DNA from: G963667975 sp963677395
GTDB lineage: Bacteria; Bacteroidota; Bacteroidia; Bacteroidales; G963667975
Length of the DNA: 64,000 nucleotides
Assembly (NCBI GenBank): GCA_963677395.2
Contig: OY781965.2
Location: 1,984,001 to 2,048,000 of the forward strand
Direction: 5' to 3'
Shown: positions 27,692 through 35,431 of the stretch, piece by piece
How the letters are laid out: each line of letters starts with the position of its first letter
How positions within the stretch are numbered: the first letter of the stretch is position 1
The notes under the pieces: model-generated
Database searches by the model: none
Told to the model about the DNA's origin: nothing
What the model saw: the letters and a program-made list of their open reading frames with translations, nothing else
Translations under genes and position numbers: made by a program

Positions 27692-29023
27692 ATGAAGAAA
27701 ATACTCATCCTCCTCATCCTTGTAATTTCAGGGTTCCAATTTGCTCAGGCACAGGTTTTAGATCAGGTTGTTGCTATTGTTGGAGGTAAAATTGTAAAAT
27801 TATCCGACATCGAAAATCAGTTTCAACAAGCAAAGCTTCAGGGCGTTCTTCTTGGCGAAAAAGATAAATGTCAGATATTAGAAAATCTTATGGTTTCAAA
27901 ACTCCTGATTAACCAGGCTGAACTTGATAGTATTGTTGTTGATGATCAGCAAATTGAATCGGAGATGGATCGTCGTCTTCGCTATTATATTGCCCAGTTT
28001 GGTTCACGTGATAAATTTGAAGAATTCTATAAAAAGAGTGTTCTCGAATTTAAAAATGAATTCCGTGAAATTATCCGTGGACAGAAAATGGAACAGGAAA
28101 TGGAAGGTAAAATTACAGGTTCCGTAACTGTAACTCCGAGTGATGTAAAGAAATATTTCAATAATCAGGATCCTGATAGCATTCCCTTAGTTCCGGCAGA
28201 ATATGAAATTGGACAAATTGTTCGCCAACCCAAAATTGGTCAGGAAGAAAAAGAAAAAGTACGTCAGAAGTTAACTGAACTCCGTGATCGTATTCTGAAA
28301 GGAGAAAATTTTGCTTCATTGGCAGTTCTTTATTCAGAAGATCCGGGTTCTGCCAAAAAAGGAGGGGAGCTTGGCTCTCATGGTCGTGGTGAATTTTATC
28401 CTGAATTTGAAGCAATGGCATTCAGCTTACAGAAAGATGAAATTTCTCCAATTGTAGAAACCAAAGCAGGATTCCATATTTTACAGTTGATCGACAGAAA
28501 GGGAGATTACGTAAATGTTCGTCATATATTAATTATGCCAAAGGTTTCAGTATATGATCTGGCAAATGCAAAAAACTTTCTTGACAGTGTTTATACCTTA
28601 ATCAAAGAGAAAAAAATTACGATTGAAGAAGCTGCTGCTAAGTTTTCGGATGATCCTTCCGGGAAAAATGGTGGGATGATGATTAATTCTTCTTCTGGAA
28701 ATTCTCGCTTTTCAGCGGAAGAACTAGACCCTTCGGTTTATTTTGTTGTGGATAAATTACAACAAGGCGAAGTTTCTCAGGCAGTGCCAATGAAAGATGA
28801 AGAAGGAAAACAAGCATATCGCTTACTTTATTTAAAGCTCCGCACTTCTCCCCATAAAGCAAATCTGAAAGACGATTACGACAAAATTCAGAATGCTACG
28901 TATGAAAAAGCAAAATTAGATGCTTTGAATAAGTGGATTGGTGAAAAAATAAAAACTACCTATGTCAAAATATTTGACGAGTATAAAAAATGCAGTTTTC
29001 AGCAAAACTGGTTTGCAAACTAA
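27692..29023 (+). CDS. SurA-type periplasmic chaperone/peptidyl-prolyl isomerase
   Basis: 443 residues with a signal peptide (about 1-20, ending AQAQ). The SurA N-domain is clear: VLDQVVAIVGGKIVKLSDIENQ, then CQILENLMVSKLLINQAELDSIVV. Parvulin domain 1 spans about 169-270 (EYEIGQIVRQP, GENFASLAVLYSEDPGSAKKGGELG, AGFHILQLIDRKGD). A second, more divergent domain follows from about 274 (NVRHILIMPKVS, AAAKFSDDPSGKNGGMM). Length and layout match SurA (about 430). It should escort outer-membrane beta-barrel proteins through the periplasm to the BAM complex. Last of three SurA-like genes and 16 bases before moxR. Confidence 0.9.
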   Translation: MKKILILLILVISGFQFAQAQVLDQVVAIVGGKIVKLSDIENQFQQAKLQGVLLGEKDKCQILENLMVSKLLINQAELDSIVVDDQQIESEMDRRLRYYIAQFGSRDKFEEFYKKSVLEFKNEFREIIRGQKMEQEMEGKITGSVTVTPSDVKKYFNNQDPDSIPLVPAEYEIGQIVRQPKIGQEEKEKVRQKLTELRDRILKGENFASLAVLYSEDPGSAKKGGELGSHGRGEFYPEFEAMAFSLQKDEISPIVETKAGFHILQLIDRKGDYVNVRHILIMPKVSVYDLANAKNFLDSVYTLIKEKKITIEEAAAKFSDDPSGKNGGMMINSSSGNSRFSAEELDPSVYFVVDKLQQGEVSQAVPMKDEEGKQAYRLLYLKLRTSPHKANLKDDYDKIQNATYEKAKLDALNKWIGEKIKTTYVKIFDEYKKCSFQQNWFAN

Positions 29024-29039
29024 TTAACCTACTCTATTT

Positions 29040-30008
29040 ATGATTCAATACAAAGATGATGTTGAAGCGGTAAATGCGCTCAATGCTAAATATAAAGAAC
29101 TCAGAATTGAAATTGCAAAAGTGATTGTTGGCCAGGATGAAATCGTAAAAAGTACATTGATTTCGATTTTTAGCAAAGGGCATTGCCTTTTAGTAGGCGT
29201 TCCGGGTCTTGCCAAAACCTTATTAGTAAATACACTGGCAAAAGCTCTCTATTTGAACTATAGTCGCGTACAATTTACTCCAGATTTAATGCCATCTGAT
29301 ATTACCGGATCAGAAATTTTGGATGAAAATCGTCAATTCCGTTTTATTAAGGGGCCCGTATTTGCCAATATTTTACTTGCAGATGAAATCAACCGTACTC
29401 CTCCTAAAACCCAATCAGCATTGTTGGAAGCTATGCAGGAAAAGTCGGTAACAGTTTCTGGTAAATCCTATTTATTACCGGATCCTTTCTTTGTTTTGGC
29501 AACTCAAAATCCAATAGAACAGGAAGGAACTTATCCTCTTCCAGAAGCACAACTCGATCGCTTTATGTTTAATCTCTGGCTTGATTATCCTTCGATGGAA
29601 GAAGAACTGGCAATTGTAAAAAGTACTACAGTTGCTACGTCTTACGAACCAAAGCCAGTTTTGAATACAGAAGAGATTCTCTATTTCCAAAGCTTGATTC
29701 GCAAGATTCCTGTACCAGATAATGTGTATCAATATGCTGTAAATTTGGTTTCCAAAACCCGTCCGGGAACTCCTCAAGCCCACGCACTTGCTAACGAATT
29801 TTTGTCATGGGGAGCTGGCCCTCGTGCCTCACAATATCTGATTATTGGTGCAAAATGCCACGCAGCTTTAAGTGGAAAGTATTCTCCTGATATCGAAGAT
29901 ATAAAAGCTGTCGCATTATCAGTATTACGGCATCGACTTGTTCGAAATTATAAGGCAGAAGCCGAAGGAATGAGCGTAGATAAACTAATTGACAAACTAA
30001 TTGTTTAA
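29040..30008 (+). CDS. MoxR-family AAA+ ATPase
   Basis: 322 residues, cytoplasmic. Walker A GVPGLAKT lies at about 53-60 and Walker B ILLADEINR at about 113-121, followed by PPKTQSALLEAMQEKSVT, the sensor-like FVLATQNPIEQEGTYPLPEAQLDRFMF, and the C-terminal lid with WGAGPRASQYL. MoxR ATPases act as chaperones for maturing protein complexes, often together with VWA proteins. No VWA gene is adjacent here; the nearest is at 12-13.6 kb. The gene closes the SurA cluster and is followed by a strong terminator. Confidence 0.93.
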   Translation: MIQYKDDVEAVNALNAKYKELRIEIAKVIVGQDEIVKSTLISIFSKGHCLLVGVPGLAKTLLVNTLAKALYLNYSRVQFTPDLMPSDITGSEILDENRQFRFIKGPVFANILLADEINRTPPKTQSALLEAMQEKSVTVSGKSYLLPDPFFVLATQNPIEQEGTYPLPEAQLDRFMFNLWLDYPSMEEELAIVKSTTVATSYEPKPVLNTEEILYFQSLIRKIPVPDNVYQYAVNLVSKTRPGTPQAHALANEFLSWGAGPRASQYLIIGAKCHAALSGKYSPDIEDIKAVALSVLRHRLVRNYKAEAEGMSVDKLIDKLIV

Positions 30009-30024
30009 AACACAACTGAATAAA

Positions 30025-30064
30025 ACCCCTGAAAGCCTTGGAGAAACTTTCGGGGGTTCTTTTC
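30025..30064 (+). terminator. Hairpin terminator after the moxR-type gene
   Basis: AACCCCTGAAAG pairs with CTTTCGGGGGTT across an 11-base loop and is followed by CTTTT. Confidence 0.85.
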
Positions 30065-30151
30065 ATCGGATACCAGTGAGTTCTAAATTAATCCGAAATC
30101 ATTCTGGTATAAATCCGAGATTTTAGTATTACAATTTTAATACAAGACGTT

Positions 30152-30445
30152 ATGAACTTATATGTAACAGTTGCGATTCAGGTTTTGCCCAAAGGAGAAG
30201 GAAAATCGTCATATGCTTTAGTAGATGAAGCGATTGCCATGATAGCTGATTCAGGATTGATGTATCAGGTTTGTCCTTTCGAAACAGTAATTGAAGGTAA
30301 TTATGATGATATAATGAAGCTGTTGAAAGAAGTACAGTTAGCCTGTTATAATGCAGGTGCTGATGAATTGATGACCTATGTGAAAATTCAATCACGTAGG
30401 GATGAAATTGTAACTATTGAAGATAAAATGGAAAAGTATCACTAA
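30152..30445 (+). CDS. MTH1187-family thiamine-binding protein
   Basis: 97 residues. The sequence YVTVAIQVLPKG, then YALVDEAIAMIADSGLMYQVCPFETVIEG and DEIVTIEDKMEKYH at the C-terminus, is characteristic of the small ferredoxin-like MTH1187/YkoF (UPF0045) family. Members bind thiamine or a related pyrimidine. It is cytoplasmic and followed after 3 bases by a HAD phosphatase, so a three-gene operon with the CAT-like gene is likely. I see no TPP riboswitch upstream. Family sure, physiological ligand not. Confidence 0.88.
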   Translation: MNLYVTVAIQVLPKGEGKSSYALVDEAIAMIADSGLMYQVCPFETVIEGNYDDIMKLLKEVQLACYNAGADELMTYVKIQSRRDEIVTIEDKMEKYH

Positions 30446-30448
30446 GAG

Positions 30449-31147
30449 ATGAAAAAACATAAGATTTCTATCGTTGGATTTGATGCTGATGATACTCTTT
30501 GGGTAAATGAACCATTTTTTCGCGAATCGGAATTTCAGTTTGCTGATTTGTTTACCGGATACATGGATAGAGACTTGGTTATCCGTGAACTTTTTCAGAT
30601 TGAGATGAAAAACCTGGAGCTGTATGGTTATGGTATCAAGAGCTTTATGCTTTCAATGATTGAAACTGCATACACAATAACAGGCGATGCAATTACCAAA
30701 GAAACAATTGCAAAAATCATTGAAATAGGCAGAGAACAATTGCAAAAACCTGTTCAGTTATTGGATGGAGTGGAAGAGGTTCTTCATAAACTTTCATCTC
30801 ATGGATATAAGTTGATCGTAGCAACCAAAGGCGACTTACTGGATCAGGAACGAAAGCTCCGTAAGTCAGGACTGGAAAAATATTTTCATCATATCGAAAT
30901 TATGAGTGATAAGAAAGAGTCTGACTATCAAAAACTATTGTCAAAGCTCGATATCAAGGCCTCCGAATTCATAATGATAGGAAACTCTCTGAAGTCGGAT
31001 GTTATTCCTGTGCTGAATATTGGAGGAGCCGGAATTCATGTTCCGTTTCACACAACCTGGCAACACGAAGAGATTTCATCAGACGGTGTGAATGAATATA
31101 TTGAAGTAGAATCAATTGCCGGAGTAATACCTATGTTAATATGCTGA
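30449..31147 (+). CDS. HAD-family hydrolase
   Basis: 232 residues. HAD motif I is FDADDT (Asp12 and Asp14), motif II is the Thr in VATKGDL near 130, motif III is in LRKSGLEKYF, and motif IV is IMIGNSLKSDVIPVLNIGGAGIHV. The alpha-helical C1 cap lies between motifs I and II. It should hydrolyse a small phosphorylated metabolite. It sits between a thiamine-binding protein and a CAT-like acyltransferase, and its stop overlaps the latter's start by 7 bases. The partner might hint at a thiamine-related phosphate, but that is speculation. Confidence 0.88.
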   Translation: MKKHKISIVGFDADDTLWVNEPFFRESEFQFADLFTGYMDRDLVIRELFQIEMKNLELYGYGIKSFMLSMIETAYTITGDAITKETIAKIIEIGREQLQKPVQLLDGVEEVLHKLSSHGYKLIVATKGDLLDQERKLRKSGLEKYFHHIEIMSDKKESDYQKLLSKLDIKASEFIMIGNSLKSDVIPVLNIGGAGIHVPFHTTWQHEEISSDGVNEYIEVESIAGVIPMLIC

Positions 31148-31770
31148 GAAAGATTGATCTTGAAAATTGGAACAGAGCCGAGCATTTTCGGTTTTTTTCG
31201 GGATTTGAAGAACCTTTTTACGGGATTGTTACGGATGTAGATTGCACACATACCTATCAGCGTGCAAAGGAAATGAATACCTCTTTTTTTGCGCTTACAC
31301 TCTATGAAGCATTGAAGGCTGCTAACCAAATAGAAGAATTCCGCTATCGGGTTATTGGGGATGAACAGGTTGTTGTATTTGACAAAATCCACGCATCTCC
31401 TACAATTGGTCGTGAAGATCACACCTTTGGGTTTGCCTTTGTTGAATATTGTGATGATATTGAAACTTTTTTTTCTCAACTGAATAAAGAGTCTGTTGAA
31501 GTTCGAAAATCGGAAGGAATTCGTTTAACGGATTTTACCATGAGGCAGGATGTAATTCATTTTTCTTCGATACCTTGGATTTCATTTACTGGCTTGTCGC
31601 ACGCGAGAAGCTTTCGTTTTAAAGATAGCGTTCCGAAAATTTCATTCGGAAAAATAAAAAAGCAGAGGGGAAGTCTTCTGTTACCTGTATCTATCCATGT
31701 GCATCATGGATTGGTTGACGGATTTCATATTGCACAATTTTTGGAGCAATTTCAGCAATTTCTTGATTAA
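31141..31770 (+). CDS. Chloramphenicol acetyltransferase-like O-acyltransferase
   Basis: 209 residues in the type A CAT fold. The N-terminus reads WNRAEHFRFFSGFEEPFYGI and the hallmark catalytic motif HHGLVDGFH lies near residue 188 (HHxxxDG with the catalytic His). The start overlaps the HAD gene by 7 bases, implying translational coupling. Acquired resistance genes usually stand on mobile elements; here the gene is embedded in a metabolic operon with native composition, so it is more likely a housekeeping acetyltransferase of unknown substrate. Resistance activity cannot be excluded by sequence alone. Confidence 0.85.
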   Translation: MLRKIDLENWNRAEHFRFFSGFEEPFYGIVTDVDCTHTYQRAKEMNTSFFALTLYEALKAANQIEEFRYRVIGDEQVVVFDKIHASPTIGREDHTFGFAFVEYCDDIETFFSQLNKESVEVRKSEGIRLTDFTMRQDVIHFSSIPWISFTGLSHARSFRFKDSVPKISFGKIKKQRGSLLLPVSIHVHHGLVDGFHIAQFLEQFQQFLD

Positions 31771-31821
31771 CAAGAGTAAATAGTATCTGTAAATAAGACA
31801 TTCTTTACAACAGGACATAAA

Positions 31822-31924
31822 AAAAGGGTAAGCTACTTATATCGCACCGCTACAACCACCTACCCTTGCTACCTTCCGGTCCTGGGGGAGTTCAGCAGGA
31901 GCTGGTCGTATAAGACTTACCCGT
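31822..31924 (-). ncRNA. ffs: Small signal recognition particle RNA (4.5S type)
   Basis: Read on the minus strand the sequence contains the universally conserved SRP apical loop and helix 8 segments, CAGGACCGGAAGGTAGCAAG, preceded by GCTGAACTCCCCC. The ends pair (GGGTAAG with CTTACCC) and the RNA finishes in seven T, acting as its own terminator. About 100 nt, the normal bacterial small-SRP length. It binds Ffh and FtsY to target membrane and secreted proteins. The promoter lies directly upstream. Confidence 0.95.
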
Positions 31925-31926
31925 TG

Positions 31927-31955
31927 CAAAAGTACAAATTTTCCTCAATATTCAA
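31927..31955 (-). promoter_or_regulatory. Promoter of the SRP RNA gene
   Basis: On the minus strand TTG (31955-31953), an 18-base spacer and TACTTTTG (31934-31927) fit the Bacteroidota consensus. The expected RNA start is about 5 bases further on. Confidence 0.7.
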
Positions 31956-32066
31956 GTCTTTCGGAATATTTTTCTTTTACAATCTTTGATTTTTCGGGAG
32001 ATTCCATATCTCTTTGCTGATTATGAGCATAATTTCCACAGAGAATAAGACCAATTCGAAGCTAAT
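31951..32066. repeat. Flanking direct repeat, left copy
   Basis: About 115 bases nearly matching 42521-42653. Shared blocks include CTTTGATTTTTCGGGAGATT, ATATCTCTTTGCTGATTATG and CGAAGCTAAT. The right copy has about 18 extra bases. The two copies bracket a 10.5-kb accessory block, and this copy abuts the SRP RNA promoter. Confidence 0.8.
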
Positions 32067-32079
32067 TGTAATGTGAAAA

Positions 32080-32106
32080 GAAGTTAGAAGACAGAAGACA
32101 GAAGCG
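32080..32106. repeat. Short GTTAGAAGACAGAAG-type repeat, left copy
   Basis: A purine-rich repeat (AGTTAGAAGACAGAAGACAG) that recurs at 33599-33632, on the other side of the gene at 32683. Confidence 0.6.
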
Positions 32107-32138
32107 TGAAAACGTGAATTTGAAGAGATATAAAATAT

Positions 32139-32390
32139 GTTGGATGACATGCAACGAGCGTTGGATGCAGTTTATAATGCATTGGACGCAGTGTAACGAG
32201 CGTTGGACGCACTGAAAAGAGCGTTGGAAGCAGTATAATGTTCGTTGGGAGCGCCGGAAAGAGCGTTGGAAGGGGTGTAATGTTCGTTGGAAGCAGTGTA
32301 ACGAATGTTGGAAGCAGTGTAACATGTGTTGGAACCGATTGAAGTATTGTTGATAGATATTGTTGTTGCATTGGAATAAAGTACAACTAA
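32139..32390. repeat. 21-bp tandem repeat (minisatellite), about 12 units
   Basis: Units begin every 21 bases (32139, 32160, 32181 and so on to 32370), each opening with GTTGGA or a close variant and usually continuing with AGCAGTGTAACG. The last two are degenerate. Because 21 is a multiple of three, two minus-strand frames stay open across it and read as 7-residue repeats, but the plus-strand frame has stops and no start or domain supports a gene. Confidence 0.85.
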
Positions 32391-32682
32391 GTTGTTATCA
32401 TTCCGACTTATGTTGATCGCTATTGCATATTGATTGATAGGCTTATGTTTATTGATTTTACTGCCTGAAATCTTGTTTTTATCATGAAATAAGTGGTTTG
32501 ATGCGGTTTAAGAAGTTTTTATATGTATTTATTCATTGATTTAAAGATTGTATTGTGAATGATTATTATTGATATTGGATCATGTATTGGAAAGTATTTT
32601 TTTTAGCAAAATGTAATTTTACTGTTTTATGTGTATATATTTGTAGTAGTATTTCGAATTATTCATGTAAAACAAAAACACG
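32391..32682. other. AT-rich upstream region of the gene at 32683
   Basis: No gene. A TATATTTG -7-like element lies at 32636-32643, 39 bases before the ATG, without a matching -33. Confidence 0.35.
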
Positions 32683-33606
32683 ATGAATCGTTTTAAAGAA
32701 AATAAAAGAAGTGCATACGTGTTGGTGAATAAATGCCTCGAACTAAACCAACAGGAAGTGGCACAGCTCCCGATGGGAGGTGATTTAGCTTTAAAACTGA
32801 AGGATGTTATCGGGAAAATTGATGATATCCGCAAAGAGCAAGAAATGCAATTAACAGGGGTCGCCCGTGATAAGCGTGAAGTAAGGGCACTGCTCGAAAA
32901 GAAAACCATGCAGGTTGTGGTACGTTTGATTGCATACGCAGCTCATAAAAACGACACCTTGCTTGAAGATAAAATAGGATTCACGATGTCGGATTTACGC
33001 AATGCTGCCGATTCAATTGTAAAAGACAAGTGTGATGCGGTTTATACAAAGGCAAATGAGTTGCTGGCTGATTTAGCCGGATATGGCATAACGCTACAAG
33101 TACTGGATGATTTGCGCAAACTGATTGATCAGTATTATGATTTGATCCCGATGCCCCGGCAGCGAATCATGGAACGTAAAAAACAAAAAGAAACACTGGA
33201 TATGCTGTTTCGTGAAGCTGACAAAATACTGGTATTGCTTGACAAAACCATTGGAATGGTCCGCTGGGACGACAATAGCTTGTATGATGATTATATGAAT
33301 GCCCGTGCCATTATTGATTTAAAGGGTCGTAAGAAAAATGCAACGATCACTACCGGAATAGAAGGAGTTGTAAGTGATCTGGAAACAGAACAGCCATTGG
33401 TGGGAGCCGAAGTAAAAACGGATACAGGCGATGTTGTGGTAAAAACAGATGAAGATGGTTATTACCGGATTGCAAGCAAAACCGGCAAAATTAAGCTTAC
33501 CGTAAACTCGACAGGCTATACTCCTCACGAAGAAATACTGGAAGTTGAGGAGGGCTTTATCACCGAAAACGACGTTGAACTGGAGATGTTAGAAGCCGGA
33601 AGTTAG
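32683..33606 (+). CDS. Helical protein with C-terminal carboxypeptidase-regulatory-like domain, unknown function
   Basis: 307 residues without a signal peptide. Residues 1-215 are predominantly helical and charged and match nothing I recognise. From about residue 223 a CarboxypepD_reg-like beta-sandwich follows: TTGIEGVVSDLETEQPLVGAEV, KTDEDGYYRIASKTGKIKLTV, STGYTPHEE. Without export signals that domain, usually extracellular in this phylum, is unexpected in a cytoplasmic protein. The gene follows the 21-bp minisatellite and is flanked on both sides by copies of a short GTTAGAAGACAGAAG repeat, suggesting that the gene and its repeats spread together. Confidence 0.6.
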   Translation: MNRFKENKRSAYVLVNKCLELNQQEVAQLPMGGDLALKLKDVIGKIDDIRKEQEMQLTGVARDKREVRALLEKKTMQVVVRLIAYAAHKNDTLLEDKIGFTMSDLRNAADSIVKDKCDAVYTKANELLADLAGYGITLQVLDDLRKLIDQYYDLIPMPRQRIMERKKQKETLDMLFREADKILVLLDKTIGMVRWDDNSLYDDYMNARAIIDLKGRKKNATITTGIEGVVSDLETEQPLVGAEVKTDTGDVVVKTDEDGYYRIASKTGKIKLTVNSTGYTPHEEILEVEEGFITENDVELEMLEAGS

Positions 33607-33632
33607 AAGGCAGAAGACAGAAGTTAGAAAAG
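33599..33632. repeat. Short GTTAGAAGACAGAAG-type repeat, right copy
   Basis: Two imperfect units (AGTTAGAAGGCAGAAGACAG, then AAGTTAGAAAAG), related to 32080-32106 and overlapping the stop codon of the upstream gene. Confidence 0.6.
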
Positions 33633-33640
33633 AAAAAAGA

Positions 33641-33726
33641 AACCGTCCAGCTTTTTGGGGGCAGATCATTGTTGCTGTTTTTTAGTACTTAATATTTATC
33701 ATCTGGAAAGGCTGGCGGTTTTCTTT
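33641..33726 (+). terminator. Possible long-loop terminator
   Basis: AACCGTCCAGCTTT pairs with AAAGGCTGGCGGTT with a G-U or mismatch, separated by a loop of about 52 bases and followed by TTCTTTT. The long loop makes it a weaker candidate. Confidence 0.4.
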
Positions 33727-34157
33727 TACAAAACAAAATTCAGTTTGCATGAATATGTGCTTGGTGGTACCTTAAGATCGGATACAGTAAAAGTCACACG
33801 CTTTTTTTTAGGCGGGTGCAGGTAGAATTGAAAATATCTTTTGCCCCGTTGTATTCATACCCCCATGAAACAGATTTGTAAATACAAAAAACATTTTTTA
33901 AAAGGTAAAATACAACTGTGAGTTGTATTTTATAATCAATAGTTTTCATTAATTTATATTCTGTTATTTAGTGTTTATTATTTTACATAAAATACGTTTA
34001 CTCATTTATCTCTGACGTTCATCATCCAAAACCCCACGTTCGCTCATTTGCTATCTAATTCCTATTTCATTATATTATATTTGAAAAATAGTTTTTACTT
34101 GTTGAATTAAATTAACCCACGCATGAAATACAGATTTCAAATTTATAGTGTAAAAAG

Positions 34158-34257
34158 CCGCTGAAATGTACCTACCTCCTTTAAAGGTTGCAGCGGCGTA
34201 AAAGTCACTTAAACACCATATTATTGGAATGGTTTTAAGCTAAAGGAAGTTTCGAAA
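34158..34257 (+). promoter_or_regulatory. Structured leader element, copy 1
   Basis: GCCGCTG (34158-34164) pairs with CAGCGGC (34191-34197). A block from 34180 to 34257 (including TTGCAGCGGCGTAAAAGTCA and ATTGGAATGGTTTTAAGC) is repeated almost identically at 35312-35389. Each copy lies 30-45 bases before the start of a T9SS cargo gene, so a cis-regulatory RNA or a conserved promoter region is plausible. Confidence 0.5.
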
Positions 34258-34287
34258 ATATAGTTATGAATCTAAAATAAACGCTAA

Positions 34288-35199
34288 ATGAGAAAAATAA
34301 CCTTTCGAATACTTAGTTTGTTATGTGTTGTAATGATTTCAATATCATTTTCTTATGCTCAGTCAGCATACATTCCATTGTTAAAGCAAAATAACCAGTG
34401 GAATATACTGAGGAGTCACTTAAATCCAGGTAATCTTTATACCGAAATATACAGAGTTGATATAGATACCATAATTAACGGGAATCATTGTGAAAAAATA
34501 GTAACCAGCAATGATTCTGCTCTAAATGCTGCCTATAATTTTGCATATTACATGTATGAAGATACTTCCTTAAAAAAAATATTCACACTTGATGACAATT
34601 TCAACCTAAAACTATATTTTGATTTTAATGTAAAAGTTGGAGATACATTATCTCTATATTGCCCATATTCCCATTTGAATCAAAGTGATACATTTTATGT
34701 AGCACAAATAGATTCGGTAAATTTGGATGGCATATATAGAAAAAGGGTATCTATAAATTTTAAAATAAATGGAATACTTGTCCCTGCCGATGATTGGATC
34801 GAAGGATTTGGTACTTTTAAAGGATTACATTATGGTGGGTATCCCGGTATTGGTCCGTATATAAATCTTTTATGCTTTAGCAGTAATAACCAGATAATTT
34901 ATCAAAATACAGGATATTCTAATTGTTATTACACAAATGTGGGTATAAAAGAATTTGAAAATCAATTGATTTCTATTTATCCGAATCCTGTTACGGATCA
35001 TTTGTTTATAAAAACAGCTCAAACTAACGAATACTTTTTGCAGATATTTGATATTTACGGAAGATTAGTATTTGAGCAGGAATTAAATAAACGAGAAAGC
35101 ATGGTGCCAATTTCAAATTTGAAAAAAGGGATTTACCATGTAGTAATCTATAACAATGATAATAATAAGGTTTTATCTGATAAAATAATTAAATTATAA
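34288..35199 (+). CDS. Secreted protein with T9SS sorting domain, unknown body
   Basis: 303 residues. A signal peptide (about 1-24, ending SYAQ) is followed by a 205-residue body that I do not recognise (beta-rich, opening YIPLLKQNNQWNIL). From about 229 comes a T9SS C-terminal domain: ISIYPNPVTDHLFIK, LQIFDIYGRLVFEQ, NLKKGIYHVVIY. Expected at the cell surface or secreted. It shares body layout and upstream leader with the next gene, suggesting an old duplication followed by divergence. Strongly AT-rich. Confidence 0.75.
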   Translation: MRKITFRILSLLCVVMISISFSYAQSAYIPLLKQNNQWNILRSHLNPGNLYTEIYRVDIDTIINGNHCEKIVTSNDSALNAAYNFAYYMYEDTSLKKIFTLDDNFNLKLYFDFNVKVGDTLSLYCPYSHLNQSDTFYVAQIDSVNLDGIYRKRVSINFKINGILVPADDWIEGFGTFKGLHYGGYPGIGPYINLLCFSSNNQIIYQNTGYSNCYYTNVGIKEFENQLISIYPNPVTDHLFIKTAQTNEYFLQIFDIYGRLVFEQELNKRESMVPISNLKKGIYHVVIYNNDNNKVLSDKIIKL

Positions 35200-35311
35200 A
35201 GGATAGAGTTTGTTAAACATTAAGGAAGCTTAACGTAAACAGCCTGATATAACCCTTAAAAACAAAAATGATGAAAACGTTCGAATATAAAAGCTGTTAC
35301 AACCTGACTCT

Positions 35312-35389
35312 TTTAAAGGTTGCAGCGGCGTAAAAGTCACTTAAACACCATATTATTGGAATGGTTTTAAGCTAAAGGAGGTTTTGAAA
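35312..35389 (+). promoter_or_regulatory. Structured leader element, copy 2
   Basis: Near-identical to 34180-34257. In this copy the upstream arm has changed to GCTGTTACAACCT, which still pairs with AGGTTGCAGC, so the hairpin is kept by a different left arm. It lies 43 bases before the next gene. Confidence 0.5.
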
Positions 35390-35431
35390 AAATTACTGAA
35401 TTCTGGTTGTGAATTTCGAAAATATTATGAA

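Larger units (their letters stand above)
33607..34287. other. Long intergenic region with possible terminator and structured leader
   Basis: No gene seen. It holds the hairpin at 33641-33726, then AT-rich sequence, then the structured leader element at 34158-34257. Confidence 0.5.

Noticed and set aside
30065..30151. Inverted ATACCAG/CTGGTAT as a TPP riboswitch before the thiamine-binding gene
   Set aside because: The conserved TPP-riboswitch loops are absent; the short inverted repeat alone is weak.
31141..31770. Chloramphenicol resistance gene
   Set aside because: The gene overlaps a HAD gene in a native-looking operon without mobile elements; only the fold is supported.
32062..32386. Minus-strand ORFs with 7-residue repeats
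   Set aside because: They stay open only because the 21-bp repeat has a period divisible by three; no domain or credible start supports them.
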